Assembly (NCBI GenBank): GCA_020746835.1
Contig: JAGPNK010000007.1
Span: forward strand, 1,211,001-1,275,000
Direction: 5' to 3'
Length of the DNA stretch: 64,000 nt
Origin: Stachybotrys elegans
Lineage: Eukaryota > Ascomycota > Sordariomycetes > Hypocreales > Stachybotryaceae
In this document: in pieces, positions 11,801 to 23,243 of the stretch
Layout: every line of letters begins with the position of its first letter
Position numbering within the stretch: position 1 is the first letter of the stretch
Notes under the pieces: generated by a model
Seen by the model: only the letters and a program-made list of their open reading frames with translations
Database searches by the model: none
Told to the model about the DNA's origin: nothing
Made by a program: the position numbers and the translations under genes

Positions 11801-12004
11801 GAATCAAAGGCCCTTCGGAAGGAAAATGAGCGTCGAGACCGCGAGGCTCGGAAAGCAGCCAAGGATGTGTCTCGAGACAAGGATAAGAAGCGTCCAATAG
11901 GGAGCAACGACAACCAACGTGACAACAAACGGCTTCACGTGGACAACGAGACGGATATGGCGCAACCGAAAGGGGCTGAGGCAGCCACCATTGCATCAAA
12001 ATAG
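8832..12004 (+). CDS. CTK1: Cyclin-dependent kinase CTK1/CDK12-type (RNA polymerase II CTD kinase)
   Basis: Three exons (8832-9958, 10011-11708, 11767-12004) encode 1020 aa. Residues 1 to about 620 are disordered, first rich in Arg/Ser/Asp dipeptides, then in Gly/Ser/Gln, a layout typical of CDK12/13 and fungal CTDK-I kinases. The kinase domain spans roughly 640-935: VVGSGTYGKVFKG (P-loop), VALKRIRMEGERDGFPVTAVRE (PITAIRE-like cyclin-binding helix with the catalytic Lys and Glu), HRDIKAANIL (catalytic loop), LADFGLARFY (DFG) and NRVITIWYRSPELLLG (activation loop with the expected phospho-Thr). The highly charged tail follows. CTK1 phosphorylates Ser2 of the polymerase II CTD and links transcription to 3' processing. 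All key residues are present. A pyrimidine-rich promoter precedes the ATG. Confidence 0.92.
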
Positions 12005-12748
12005 AAGGGCAGCTTGTTGACCAGCCAAGCTTTGGGGGTAATATGGATACCTTGGGATTTTTGTGGCTCGATTGCATTGCGGTGCACAACACCGAAGCCT
12101 AGGTTCTGTCGGGTCGAAGACATTTGGGCGGGGTGTGTGGGCGTTGGGGATGTTACACGGACAAAACTGGAGGGGTTTTTGTTTTTGCTCTCACCATATG
12201 AATACCAGACTGACGGTCTTATTTATTCCACCGGCCATTTCTACTCGTGGTATTATTGATAGGGGCGGGATAGAGAGAGCGAATACTAGGTGGGGGTGGC
12301 ACCAGAACGCGATTCTCATATACAACATGCCAAGTTTCAACATAATGATACTGGGGGATATTGAAGATCTATACAAACAAGGCGGCGGCAACATGGTTTT
12401 ATTGTTTTTGGATATGGTGATCAGAAACATGTTTTGTCCCATAATACGCACGATGCGGCAAATTGCCGAAAGAATCGGTGTTGCTAGCATAACCTTGTTC
12501 ATACCCATAGCAAATTATCTCTTGCCTTGCCAAGTAAAAGATTGCTCCAGAATGGTGATGCAGTGGCAATTGTGTTCCAGCAGTCACCCTATGGAAGGAA
12601 TCCATCCTTTTCATACTTACATCAAATATCGTCATTGTTGTCATCATCATCGTCATCATCAGCTGTGCGAAGCAGCTAGGTTCGGACAGCATCCAGGCCC
12701 GCCTAAAAGAGTTCTGTTGTTCCTCTTACGGCTTATCCTATGGTTCGT
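12005..12748. other. Convergent 3' region, possible extra 3' exon of the next gene
   Basis: This is the tail-to-tail space between the kinase and the minus-strand gene at 12749-14236. A GAT/GAC-rich minus-strand stretch at 12622-12675 could be an alternative acidic last exon (see that gene and the findings). Otherwise only 3' UTR-like sequence is seen. Confidence 0.4.
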
Positions 12749-14236
12749 TCATTCGGATCTCGTGACACCTTTTCCTTTTACGTCTGTGCTTCTCAGCAGC
12801 TCGCGAAGCGTGCCCTCGGCCCTTGCCTGCGAGTTCGTCGTTGTGTTGGTCCTCCACGGCATCCAGGCGCTCAGAGACGCCAACAACCCGGGAGCGGCAG
12901 CCAGGCCACCCTCAGTGGAAACGGACTCCTTTTGTTCGTACGTTTTGTTTGTATAGACAGGAACTGGTCTTGTACCCTGATAGGTGTAATGCTCGTGGTG
13001 AGGCTCATCAGAGCCTGTACGGATCTCCAGCTGACTCGTTGAGGCCTGCGGCATAGCAGGCTCGCTGACCAGGCCAGGGTTCGAAGACCTCGGGTTCGAT
13101 TCATCTCCGTGACTCAATCCCTGCCTCTTCCCTTCGATTAGTGCTAATGAGGCCGACTTCTTGCCTGGGTTGGGTTTTCGCAAAGCATCAATTTCCGGTG
13201 AGTGCTCGTCATTGAAGGTGCTGTCGGTGGAGACAGTAGGCGACGATTCATCCGAGTGTTTTCTTGCAGCTCTACCACGCACTTCCTCTGCTATTTCTGC
13301 GGCAGACCTTTTGGCTGACCTCTCCTCGTCCGACGATCGGCTCGAGGACATGATAGTCTCCAGTGTACCCATAGCTCTGCTGCGTCGTCTTGCACCGTTC
13401 CGCCTCTTCTTCTGCCGCCTCATGACCCGCTCATCATCAGAAGAGATTGCTTGGAGGGTCGGGCCCGGCGCCTCGTGACTGGATGGGGATAAGAACGCGG
13501 TCCCCGATCCGTGGGGGGCGTAGTGTACTTCATATTGGTTACTCAGGGAGTAACGCGATCGCGCACATATCTCAGCAATGCGGTCCAGATCGGCACTGAT
13601 GTCATTTCCTGCGCCCTGGGCTTCCATGTTGGCCAGGAAGCTCTTGAACGTGAAGGCATCGACGGGAGGTAGCCGGGCCTGGTCCGGACCTACAGCCCCC
13701 GCAAACTTCTTTGCTCGGGATCGAGATATACCGCTCATGATACCATTCCCAGAGCTAGAGGCGCTCAGCTGGCTGGCGAACGGCAGGACCCGTGCTACAA
13801 CAGACGGAGACTGTGAAGAGGTCGAGCTGGAGAAGAGAGCGGTAGGTGCAAATATGCGGCCGCGATTGTTCCCGTCCTGGCGACTCGGTGCAGGTGAGTA
13901 ATAGCTTCGAACAATGACAGGTTCAGAGTAGGTGCTGCTCTGGGCACCTGTGGATTCGGCGTAGCGATGTCGGCTGGGGTAATTGTGGTTCAGTTCTCGC
14001 AGAGCAGAAGTTCGGTGCTCTACGGTGGTGTCGTCGACGGGGATGGCCCTGCCTTCTGCCGTAGACGATACAAGGCTTGTAGAGGATATGTTGGGCTGGA
14101 ATGGTCGTCGGAATGAGAAGGGAAAGGGATTGCGGGCAGACTCGACACTGGTGCGAGTCGACGATGATGCAGCGGTCGAATTGGACTGCACCAGTTCGGC
14201 CGGTGGCTGTGGAGGGGAGCTTCGGCTGGTCGACAT
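12749..14236 (-). CDS. Unrecognised Ser/Arg-rich fungal protein
   Basis: A single minus-strand frame of 495 aa starts at the ATG at 14236 (MSTSRSSPP); the frame extends slightly further but has no earlier ATG. No family is recognised. It is Ser-rich and largely disordered, with a more structured segment near residues 190-240 (PVDAFTFKSFLANMEAQG... DLDRIAEICARSRYSLSNQYEVHY). A basic cluster follows (RRQKKRRNGARRRSR, about residue 280), which could be a nuclear localisation signal, and then an acidic/Ser stretch. No signal peptide or membrane segment is seen. An alternative 3' end is possible: donor GTAAAA at 12781 spliced to acceptor CTAG at 12676-12677 would replace the last residues with LLRTADDDDDDDNND-type acidic sequence ending at 12622. 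Two CCAAT motifs (minus strand, near 14971 and 15005) lie upstream. Confidence 0.72.
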   Translation of the reverse strand: MSTSRSSPPQPPAELVQSNSTAASSSTRTSVESARNPFPFSFRRPFQPNISSTSLVSSTAEGRAIPVDDTTVEHRTSALRELNHNYPSRHRYAESTGAQSSTYSEPVIVRSYYSPAPSRQDGNNRGRIFAPTALFSSSTSSQSPSVVARVLPFASQLSASSSGNGIMSGISRSRAKKFAGAVGPDQARLPPVDAFTFKSFLANMEAQGAGNDISADLDRIAEICARSRYSLSNQYEVHYAPHGSGTAFLSPSSHEAPGPTLQAISSDDERVMRRQKKRRNGARRRSRAMGTLETIMSSSRSSDEERSAKRSAAEIAEEVRGRAARKHSDESSPTVSTDSTFNDEHSPEIDALRKPNPGKKSASLALIEGKRQGLSHGDESNPRSSNPGLVSEPAMPQASTSQLEIRTGSDEPHHEHYTYQGTRPVPVYTNKTYEQKESVSTEGGLAAAPGLLASLSAWMPWRTNTTTNSQARAEGTLRELLRSTDVKGKGVTRSE

Positions 14237-15820
14237 GGTAGGCAGAAGAGCTTCCAACAGCTAGTTCATATAGACGGGGGGGGTTGACTGGTGAGCAAGG
14301 CAGGAAGATGGATATTGCCAACTGTGCTGCCGGCTGGTTGCTTGCTAGCGGGGCATCGGAAGCAATTCACAGACAGCTCGTGCAGCCGGGGATGCAGCCA
14401 GGTTGTGGATTGGAGCAAGGATATTGCTGCGTCAATCGAGTGGTCAATCGGGACATGCTCCCATGGGCTTGGTCCGTCCACAAGCTCAACAACCCCGGAG
14501 GCACTGCAGTACCGAATGGATTTATCGAAGTCGAGGTTGCAAATGCGAGAAACAACAGTTGAAGCGCGGGAGGGCTGTAGCTACCTGTACCTGTGTGGAG
14601 ACACGCTTCCCAATGCCCACAAAAAGATAAAGACGAGCAGTCTGACAGGGAAAGGTGGTCTTGGAAGGCGTGACAAGAAGGGGTTTTGCGTGCAGCAGCA
14701 CAAAGTTCAGGCCAGGATTAGGAGAGCGATGCTTGGGAACATGTATGGAAGGAAGCTGGATGGAGGTGGGCGGATACGACTATACTGCAGGTTGGTAATG
14801 GAGGTACATTAATGGAGGAGAGTGCAGGGCTTCAGAGGGATTGCAGTTCTGTCAAAGTGGACCCTGAGCAGCTGCACGAAGTCGTGGCTGCCGTTCAAAG
14901 GACAGGAAAATAGCCCCACCAGCCAGGCTAGGTAGGGCGGGGGGATACGCTTTGATGCGTGCAAGTGCCTCATTGGCTGGCCCAATCTGCCGGTTGGGAT
15001 TTCCATTGGCCGTCTTTGGTCCTCGCTTTTCATTTATCCATCCTCCGACCGACGTGGACGAACCAAATCCCAGGCAGTTCTCATCGGTAATAGACGAGAC
15101 AGCATCCGACAGACACTATGCCAGCCCCAGGTTTACTGTGTGCCTCACAGCCAGGTCTTGAACGGCACCCACGGCATTCTCGGACGCCTACGTACCCGCC
15201 TTACCTCCATGATGGCCATGAGGATTCGTAGGTTGAATGCTTGCATGGCAATACCTACAGGTGGTCTTGGACACACACCCTGTCCCCTCTACGTAATTGT
15301 GCTATACCAGTACCAGGTTACAGACCATCCGTTTGTAGTGAAAGGAGAGGGCGTGGATCTGTCCTACGACCTCCTCGTCAAGGTATCCAGCAGCCAATAA
15401 TGGTGGTGAATTGGGATGCGGAGCAACCACTCATCCTCTACTCCGTAGTATGTGGTAGATAATACCCCTGCAGTTCAGACAAGGCCGGCTTGGTGCCACC
15501 TAACACTGCAGCTCAGCCAAGCAAAAGTATACGGTCATTTGTCGGGTCGATCAAAGGCAAGTACCAAAGACGTGATTTTCTATAGTCCCCCCACCCCCAG
15601 ACGCAACATACACCCATGGTGTTCGTGGGAAATACGATGTAATATCCTCCTACTTCCTCATATAGTGAAGCCAGCGTGCTGTCCCCACTCGCAGTTCTTA
15701 ATAACCTATCCATTTGTCATGTTCTCGACGCAGCCAAGAGGGCATGTTGCGAGGCCCCCAGTTCCTATGTCTGTACGCTCATACTCGTCCATCCTGGTGC
15801 CATGCAAGCGGAAGCAGGCC
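14237..15820. other. 1.6-kb intergenic region, upstream of the Ser/Arg-rich gene
   Basis: The left part is the probable promoter and leader of the minus-strand gene ending at 12749. ATTGG motifs (CCAAT on the minus strand) near 14971 and 15005 support this. The right part is 3' to the PMP3 gene. Open frames of up to 173 codons here have no conserved features and overlap one another in different frames, so none is called. Confidence 0.5.
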
Positions 15821-16223
15821 TTAGACGGTCGGTTGGGCAATCGTTCCGTAGCCGGTGCCTCCAGACTGGACATTTTCCGAATAAACGCCAGCCGCCCTCC
15901 TCGGAGCGAGGCGTCCCTCGTGAGCTTGCTCGCGACGATCGAAGTAGACCCATTCGACGTAGAAAGCGTGGATATGCCCAGGAATATAGCCAAGTATGGT
16001 CAAGCAGATGTTGATAAATAGGTCTTGGTGGGACATTAGTCAATGGATATGCGTGACGGAATACTTATTACTCACCCATCCCGCAACCTGCCACAGCCCA
16101 GACGCCAACAGGGGGGACTATCCTTCGTTAGTATTGAGCCTGCCCGTTAGATGGATACTTTTGGTCAGAACACTTACCAAGAATGGTGATGAGAACAAGC
16201 AGAACAGCTGATGCAGCACCCAT
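15821..16223 (-). CDS. PMP3/RCI2-family plasma membrane proteolipid
   Basis: Three small minus-strand exons (16178-16223, 16076-16117, 15821-16023) join in phase into 96 aa; the gene is too fragmented to appear as one open frame. The product reads MGAASAVLLVLITILVPPVG, then VWAVAGCGMDLFINICLTIL and GYIPGHIHAFYVEW, which is the full PMP3 core: two hydrophobic membrane segments separated by the conserved PPVGV..GCG.D..IN loop. PMP3 proteins are small plasma membrane proteolipids that influence membrane potential and tolerance to salt and cations. After the core there is a hydrophilic tail of about 40 residues (RREQAHEGRLAPRRAAG... GTGYGTIAQPTV), as in the longer fungal members. Introns of 60 and 52 nt have GTAAGT and GTGAGT donors. 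Confidence 0.93.
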
Positions 16224-19200
16224 GATGACTGTTGTTGCGAGGTATACGCTGGAGCGATGAAGGGTTCGGTATCGGGATGAGTGCGGTCGTTGTGCGTTGG
16301 TAGTTGTGAGTATGTAGATGAAGTTGGGTTTCTTTGCAAGAAGGAATTGCCCAGGTTTGCATGTGTTTGCCTGATTACGTGGACGGTACGGAACGGTAGC
16401 GTGAGAGGTGGCATGCTAGACCACGCAATCACGAGTATGACGTAAAGGACGTTTCATTCACGTGCCATAGCATGCCTGGCATTTCCGGGCCTACATACAA
16501 CACCAGGCGTTAATTCCAGCGCGGCTTCTCGTGAACTAGCCGTAGATGAGTGGCAGCAGCTTCATATCATATCGTTCAACTGGCCTACGCAAATGAGTCC
16601 AGCTGCGTCCACTTATGTGTGGAACGTCCAGTCGTTGGTATGCTTGGGACGTTAAAGAAGTGGTCCAAAGGTCATCCTGCATGGGCGCGTGTACTCTATG
16701 TCCAGGCCCAATATCACAACCCCTCCATCGCTTGACCGAATGGATTACACAGAAGAACAATTGGTAGAAAGACGATGCATGCACTGGGTATACTTGCCGA
16801 CGGCCAGAACCCCGAATCCGACGCCTACAGGGTAGGCATTCTCAAACAAGCCCAAAACGATTGCTTTGCAACGCATGAATGGCTGCGAAACCTTGACAGC
16901 GGAGAGACGGTAATACATATCGGGAATTATTGCGCAAGTGTTCAGTTATTGAGAGGGTGGTTACTAACTGGTAAGAAGCCTTTGTGTCAACCGATGAAGC
17001 AGGCTTTTGCAACACGGCAGTTCTCATGGCTGGTCTGATCCACCGAGTAGCAGCCTGTTTACCTTACCTGCATAGCCTGATATCGTACATCTGGCCCCAA
17101 TTGTCAGTACTTCCCGCAGTAATACAACCTCAAGCTTTTGTTGCGCAGTCGAAGGAGGGGCTACAGTGAATCCGTCAGATGGGATAGCCAGGACTAGAGA
17201 CAAAGCCCGCGTGGATGTGATAAGACTCAAGGCAGGATGAAGAGTGATTTCCAGGTCCACACGAATCACTGTTTGCTTTCTACACCACATTGGTACCTAC
17301 TAATTACCTACCCGCACTGCCGTCCAAATTACTTGCCCGCCTACCAGGTATCAGCAATTGACGCGGCTTTGGGCCCCACTCGCCCTGCACACACTCAGAC
17401 CCATACAGATAATGAAGTATGAACGTTCAATGGGCAAAGAGGTATACACTATACTACTACAATGACAGTATGCGTGCGTGGGAAACTCGGGAAGAGCTAT
17501 CGATATGTGAGATTCTATGCTGATGTTGCCACATCGTTGTTGCTGCGTCGCATGCCACTTGGTACTACAGCAAGCAGATATTTTGCTAAATGACTGGTGG
17601 CCGTTGACGCTTTTGGGAATAGGGCTCATACCACTTCCATGGGATTCCTACAGGGCCAGAGCTTCATAGAAACCAAAGTCCGAGTCTTAAACCAACCACT
17701 CAATGATAGATGCCATATTGGCTTCGCCACGATGCACATTCTTGCAGCGGGCCGAAGACGTTATCAAGTCAATGTGGGTCTCCCCATTGTAAGAGCCTGG
17801 TTGGGACCTATCGCTGAGACAGCGCGTGAGAAATGGCTGCACGTGGGGAGGGTAAGAGGGCCGCCCGTACATAAAGGTACATGGCTTCGAGTGAGAAGCA
17901 CGTACTCCGTACTCGGTCAACAGTTGCTTTCTCAGACACATGTACCTTCAAAATGCCTTTGCCCATGGATAGCTTCCATCACCTGGAAGAAGTGGTTTCA
18001 ACACCTACCTTCTAGGTAGTAAGTATGCATAAATAATAAAACACTACCAAGTTTATCCTACCTACTAGTTTTAGGCCACAGCTCTAAAAAAGAAAAAGGA
18101 AAAAGAAAAGCCTACTCCTGCAATATATAATGTTGCTCTCCTACCCCCAAGTCAAGCCGGGCTGCTCTCCCCAACGGGGCAACGGCTTGCACGAAGATGC
18201 AAGGCAATAATCCACCTGGTAATGCACTTAGCATCATGCCTTGGTCCCGTATTATGCCACATGTACCAGCGACTCAACTGTTGCAAACAAGACGCAGGCC
18301 CTTGGATCACGAGGCAAGGAGGTAGAGGTAGGTTCTCTACATTGATTCTTGTTGGGAGGTTGGCACCGCCAGGTGAGTAGGGAGTACAGGTAGGTGGTGC
18401 CTTGTTTATGGGGCGGCCGTTGGAATCCAGAGCTTGTTCCTCGTGCTGGTCTCAATTGAGTTCCAGATGCCTCAGGAGCTTGATAACTCACGCCACCACC
18501 ATGCTCCCGGAGAGGTGGATGAGACCCCCGGCGACCCTGGATATCAACAGGTACTACGCACGCGCGTCCGACACCCAACCGCTATGCCACCGGACCATGA
18601 CGGGGCTGGTATTGCCACCTCGTAAGCACCCTTGGGACTAGTAGGACTGCTTGCTTTTGGCTGATTCCCATTCGAAACACGAGACTGCCTACTCCTTCAG
18701 AATCAGGTAGCGGCTGCTTGACCCTACCCAGGCAGGCAAGCACTTTTCTAGTCCCGTCCCAGTAACTCGTGCTCTCTGGCACGCTAAAGTGGTAATGGAC
18801 AGCTCCGGTAACCCGGGGCAAGGAGATATGCTCAATCGCAACAAAAAGATGGACTAGAGAGGGAAATCCGTCCGCGAAACAAGTTGGCAATTCGGCATGA
18901 TTTCACTCGGCTCGCTTCCTAACGGACAATGTTTCGTGGATGAAGCTCCGCAACACCTTGTACGTCCCAGGAGGGAGGCAAGTTAGTAGTAGTACCTACT
19001 AAGGTACAGGCAAGCTTTGGACCAAGGTACTTCTCCGGCACCTCAGGGTGGCTTGTAATTGGAAGGAACTCGAGCCACGTCAGGGTGAGGTGAGGTACTT
19101 GGCTCCTTACATAATCCGCCAGCACACCAAGGAGCTCAGGTCACCTTCAGCACCTTTTTCAGCACGACCGGCGCAGTAGGGTACCTGGAGCCCTCGGACG

Positions 19201-19730
19201 TCAAAGTACTTGGATGTACCCTGCCACTCACCAGCTTGGCTCGCGTAAAGAATCGCAGGTATTTTCCCGCTCAACTTGTCCGCTTCTCTACAACCCATCC
19301 TTTCTCTCCTTGCCAACCCCGTCTCGCCTTGTTGCTTGCTTGATTGACAGGGCGTATTTTCGCATTTCCGGCAGGACGTGGACTGGCATTATCTTTTGTT
19401 CCCGATTGCGTGCATTCCACCAACCCATACGGCCGTTCTGATAAGGTAGCTTCGGCCCCCTAGCATCGGTTTCTCCCGTCAACAACCTCCTGAAGTTTCT
19501 TGTGCCAAACCGCCAGCTTCACACCCCGTCCCGTCCCGCACCTCTTGTCGAGATCGAGCCGGCTGGGCCACAGGCTCCTGCTCTTCAACAACCCGTTCCT
19601 CCCTACCAAAAGGCCTTCTCTACCTCGTGGTTGGCCTGCTCGTCCTGGTGCTGGCCTGCGACGTGAGCTCTACCTCGTCCACCTCCCACTCCCCTTGTGC
19701 TCGGCCGAGAGGAGGCATCAGCTTGCCATC
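16224..19730. other. Gene-poor 3.5-kb intergenic region
   Basis: This is the largest unassigned stretch in the left part. It lies between divergent genes (PMP3 on minus, the Nrp1-like gene on plus), so it includes both promoters; the last 230 bases are a pyrimidine-rich leader of the Nrp1-like gene. TACCT/AGGTA-rich tracts occur at 17288-17350, 18000-18075 and 18985-19010. Frames up to 140 codons exist but show no conserved motif, and no tRNA was recognised. Confidence 0.5.
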
Positions 19731-21891
19731 ATGTCTTCTCAGCAGATGCCGCAGCTGAGCATCGATCGCTATGTGGTGATCCATGTGGCCACAACCTGCG
19801 ATGAACACGGTGTCTACGTAACTAAGGATTCCGCCGAGGTCATCGAACTTGGCTGGATCTTGCTTGATGCCACTTCTCTCGAGGAGGTGAGACTGCCGAC
19901 GCCCCCACATATCACCACACCCTCTGTTCGATCACCTGGGAGCTTGAGCTTCAAGCTTCGAGCTTACGACAAGGCTAACATCTCCTGCCATGATAGATCA
20001 CGCGCGAAAGTGTTCTGGTCAAGCCGGTCAACACTCCCATCACCCCGCTGTGCAGTAAGTCGACGCACTTGGAACATCATTTTCTTACCCCAGCTCTCTT
20101 CCCCTTGCTGAACGAGCCTCCGCTCGGAGCTTCTTCATGTGCGAACCAAGGCTGATGATTTTTCCTGCCCAATAGCAAGCTTGACAACGCTCACCTGGGA
20201 ACATGTTCGCAATGCGGGCACCTTCCGCGATGCCATCACCCGATTCGACGCCTTCAGTACGGAATACCTGACATCCAAGAACCTCGACTTCGTTTTCGTT
20301 ACGCTTGACGCTTGGGATCTACGTGTCCAGCTTCCCCGAGAAGCCCGTGACAAGGCCGTAGTGCTACCCCCGTACCTGCAACACTCGCGCACGTTTGATC
20401 TCCGAACCGAATACCAACGCTGGCAGCAGCACCATCCGGAGTCGCTGCCCTTTGGCCCCTCGATGCTATCCAACATTTGTGCCGCACTCGAGGTTGAGCC
20501 CATCCAGTCGAGCGCCCCGATCAAACATAACCTCCCTTTCCATCTGCAGGCCCTTGCCCCAGCTTCGCCTCGCCGCGCAATGGAAGAGGCCATCACACTC
20601 ACCCGTGTGCTGCGAGGTCTGATTCGCAAGTCTCAGCCCCCGCAGGACCATCCCGATGTTTTGACCAGGCCAATGGACGCCAGAGCCGATGTGCGAGCCT
20701 TCCTCTCGGAGCGCAGCAAGGTTCTCCATATGTCGGGCTTGCCTCATGATACTACCCAATCGGAACTCGAGAGCTGGTTTACCCAGTTTGGAGGAAGGCC
20801 AATCGCTTTCTGGACTCTGAGAACCCCTGAGCAGCATAAGCCGACTGGTACAGGCTTTGCTGTTTTTTCTTCTCACGAGGAGGTAAGCTACCACTTCGGA
20901 ATGTGATCTAGCATCCTAATAACTGTTTATCCAGGCTGCCGAGAGCCTCTGCATGAATGGCCGTGCGTTGAACGAGAAGGCTATTGAGGTTTCGCCTTCG
21001 TCAAGCCGCGTGCTCGATCGTGCTCAGGATATTCTGACCCCTTTCCCCCCGAGCAAGAACCGCCCCCGACCTGGTGACTGGACTTGCCCTAGCTGCGGCT
21101 TCTCCAACTTCCAGCGCCGTACGGCATGCTTCCGATGCTCTTTCCCAGCCGCCGGCTCGGGTCCCCCCAGTGAGATGGGTGGTGGTGGTGGTGGCTACGG
21201 CTATGGTGGTGGCTATGGGCCGCCTGCCATGATGCCGCCCCCGCCCCATGGAGGTCACCATGGTCCTATGGGTCACGGCGGACGCATGGGTGGCAGTGGT
21301 GTGGTGCCTTTCCGTGCTGGCGACTGGAAGTGTGGAAACGAGGCCTGTGGTTACCACAACTTTGCCAAGAATGTTTGCTGCCTACGATGTGGTGCGAGCC
21401 GTGCTGGGGCCGCTGTCGTCGCCGACTCCGGCTATCCTTCTCCTATGGACAACGCATCCCAGTACAGCATGAGCCAGGGATCTATGGCTGGAACCCCTGC
21501 TCCTGGCAACTTTGCCGCAGGTAACTCCTTTGGGTCCGGTGCCGGCTACGGACAGCACTTCGGAGGACCCCCAAGCCACTTCCTGCCGTCTGGAATTGGC
21601 GGAGGTGCTGCCGCTTATCCTAGCTCTCTGAACACCCACGGTTTCAGCTCTGGCCCTGCTCATGCTGCGGGACCTTTCGATAGCAGGGCCGCCGAGGCAG
21701 CGTTCCAATCTGCGACTAATGGCCCTGCGACTGGAGGACCGTCCAACACGTTTTATGGCGGCAACAATAACGGCGGAAACGAAAACGACCCCTTCGCTTT
21801 TCTCTCTAGCGGTATCGGCGGACTCTCTGTCAGTGGTGGCGACGCTCGCCCGAATGGCGGCCCTGCTCCCTCGAGCAAGTCGCCCGCCTAG
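19731..21891 (+). CDS. Nrp1-like RNA-binding protein: degenerate ERI1-type exonuclease + RRM + two RanBP2 zinc fingers
   Basis: Four exons (19731-19886, 19997-20054, 20176-20882, 20935-21891) encode 625 aa. Residues about 12-225 follow the ERI1/3'hExo exonuclease layout: YVVIHVATTCDEHG, EVIELGWILLD, VLVKPVNTPITPLC, LTTLTWEHV, FVTLDAWDLRVQLP. The DxE catalytic motif is replaced by HxA in HVATTC and the C-terminal His/Asp pair is not seen, so nuclease activity is unlikely. An RRM follows (KVLHMSGLPHDTTQSELESWF ... GFAVFSSHEEAAESL), then two RanBP2-type zinc fingers (GDWTCPSCGFSNFQRRTACFRC and GDWKCGNEACGYHNFAKNVCCLRC, here split over conserved Cys pairs), and a Gly/Ser/Pro/Asn-rich tail. The architecture resembles yeast Nrp1, a stress-granule protein. 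Function here is inferred as RNA binding. Confidence 0.88.
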
Positions 21892-23243
21892 ATCCGACCT
21901 GGATGGCAGAAAGCTGGCCTCCGACCATGACACCTCTGGCTGTGTTGGATGACGAAACCTCACATCCGGCGCCTATAAATCAAGATTGGTGATTGATGAA
22001 CATAGAAAACAAAGAAATTGGCTGAATTTTCTGGACTTTGGTCGTTGTTTTGAGACATGGTAGGAGATAAGAAGGCGTGTATTGGTTTTGCAAAGGCCAG
22101 GATGCAGCGTCGGTTCTATTTCAAGCGGGTTGTGGCAAAAACTGTTGGCTGGAAGACAAAAGGGAATATACCACGGCTGCTCTGGGTTGGCGACACCAAT
22201 TGGTACAGGAATTTTGCTAGGAACTGTGTCTCTTTCGCCAGGGAAGTTGGAACTCATCATTCGCGGCACGTGTACGGATGGCTTGCAACCGGGACTGATT
22301 GATGGCGCGAGGACGCGGTTCTTGCTGGAAATTTGGCCTTGGAAGGATGCATAGCGAATGGGGGTGATAGAGGTGTTATTCTTGGTCTGTCATGGACTAG
22401 AATGTCCGGCTTTGTTGGTGTCAGACTCGCTCTTGGGCACCAGCATGGCATCCTCTTCTTCACTTTCCTGGTTATCTCCGCCATGTTATTTACGTTGTTT
22501 CTCTGTTTCGACTCTCCTTTTGTCTCTGTTGTTGCTTTTATACTCACTCTCCCCCCCCCAAAAACACTTCACATTAGCATACGGTAACCGATACTCTCCA
22601 TGCCACGTCTCAACATCACCAGAGCCCCCTTTCACATGCGATGGTTGGGCATGGCTACCATACTTACTCGAACCCCTCACATATTTCCTTCTTGTCAACC
22701 AAAGTGTTTTTGCCTCTTCTTTATTCCTTCTTTTCTTTCCTCTTTCCTCCTTCGCGCTTCTGCCCTTGTTATTTGTTGCCACACTCGGTCTGGGAATGGG
22801 AAAGCGGGCGGTGTGGTGTCTCAACGTGTAAGCGAAGGGTTTTCGGTCGGGGAGTCGGGGAGCTATTGGGAATCTGGATGATCGGGGCTGGGGTAGCTGC
22901 AAATCTTGCGTGCACACGCGACACTCTAGGATGCACATCCGAGGAGCGCTCGGCTGTCTTCAATGGTAGATAGGTAGAAAATGGCGAGGCGAGGGAACTG
23001 CGAATGGCTTTTCATTTCTCAAATTCTGTCCACACTATGCTTGCCGAGCCATTGATGTGCTACACGGCTGGTTGTCGAGACGAGAAAAGACGTAAAGTAA
23101 AGCAAAGCCTCGTCACCATGCTGTTTTGCTACCCTCCGTAAAACAACCACTGCCATCCAGCCATGATTCTCGAACCATCGTCACAGACCAAGACCACTAG
23201 ATGCCTAAATACTCGCACGTCCCAGGCTGCCGTTGGGATGTGG
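21892..23243. other. Convergent 3' region with pyrimidine-rich tracts
   Basis: This is the space between the Nrp1-like gene (plus) and the F-box-like gene (minus), tail to tail. It holds T/C-rich plus-strand tracts at about 22480-22560 and 22690-22770. Overlapping frames of up to 157 codons are low-complexity. No gene is supported. Confidence 0.5.

Noticed and set aside
12063..12956. 297-codon plus-strand frame
   Set aside because: It spans the kinase 3' UTR and the antisense of the Ser/Arg-rich gene. The peptide has no domain and odd composition.
13060..13110. tRNA-like B-box words (GGTTCGA) on the plus strand
   Set aside because: They lie inside the coding sequence of the Ser/Arg-rich gene and no A box or cloverleaf accompanies them.
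14291..14812. 173-codon plus-strand frame
   Set aside because: Lies in the leader/promoter of the minus-strand gene; overlapping frames are equally open and no motif is seen.
15452..16021. 189-codon plus-strand frame
   Set aside because: Antisense to the PMP3 gene, whose three-exon structure on the minus strand is clear.
17597..18019. 140-codon plus-strand frame in the 3.5-kb gene-poor region
   Set aside because: No recognisable domain, no clear promoter, and a comparable frame is open on the other strand.
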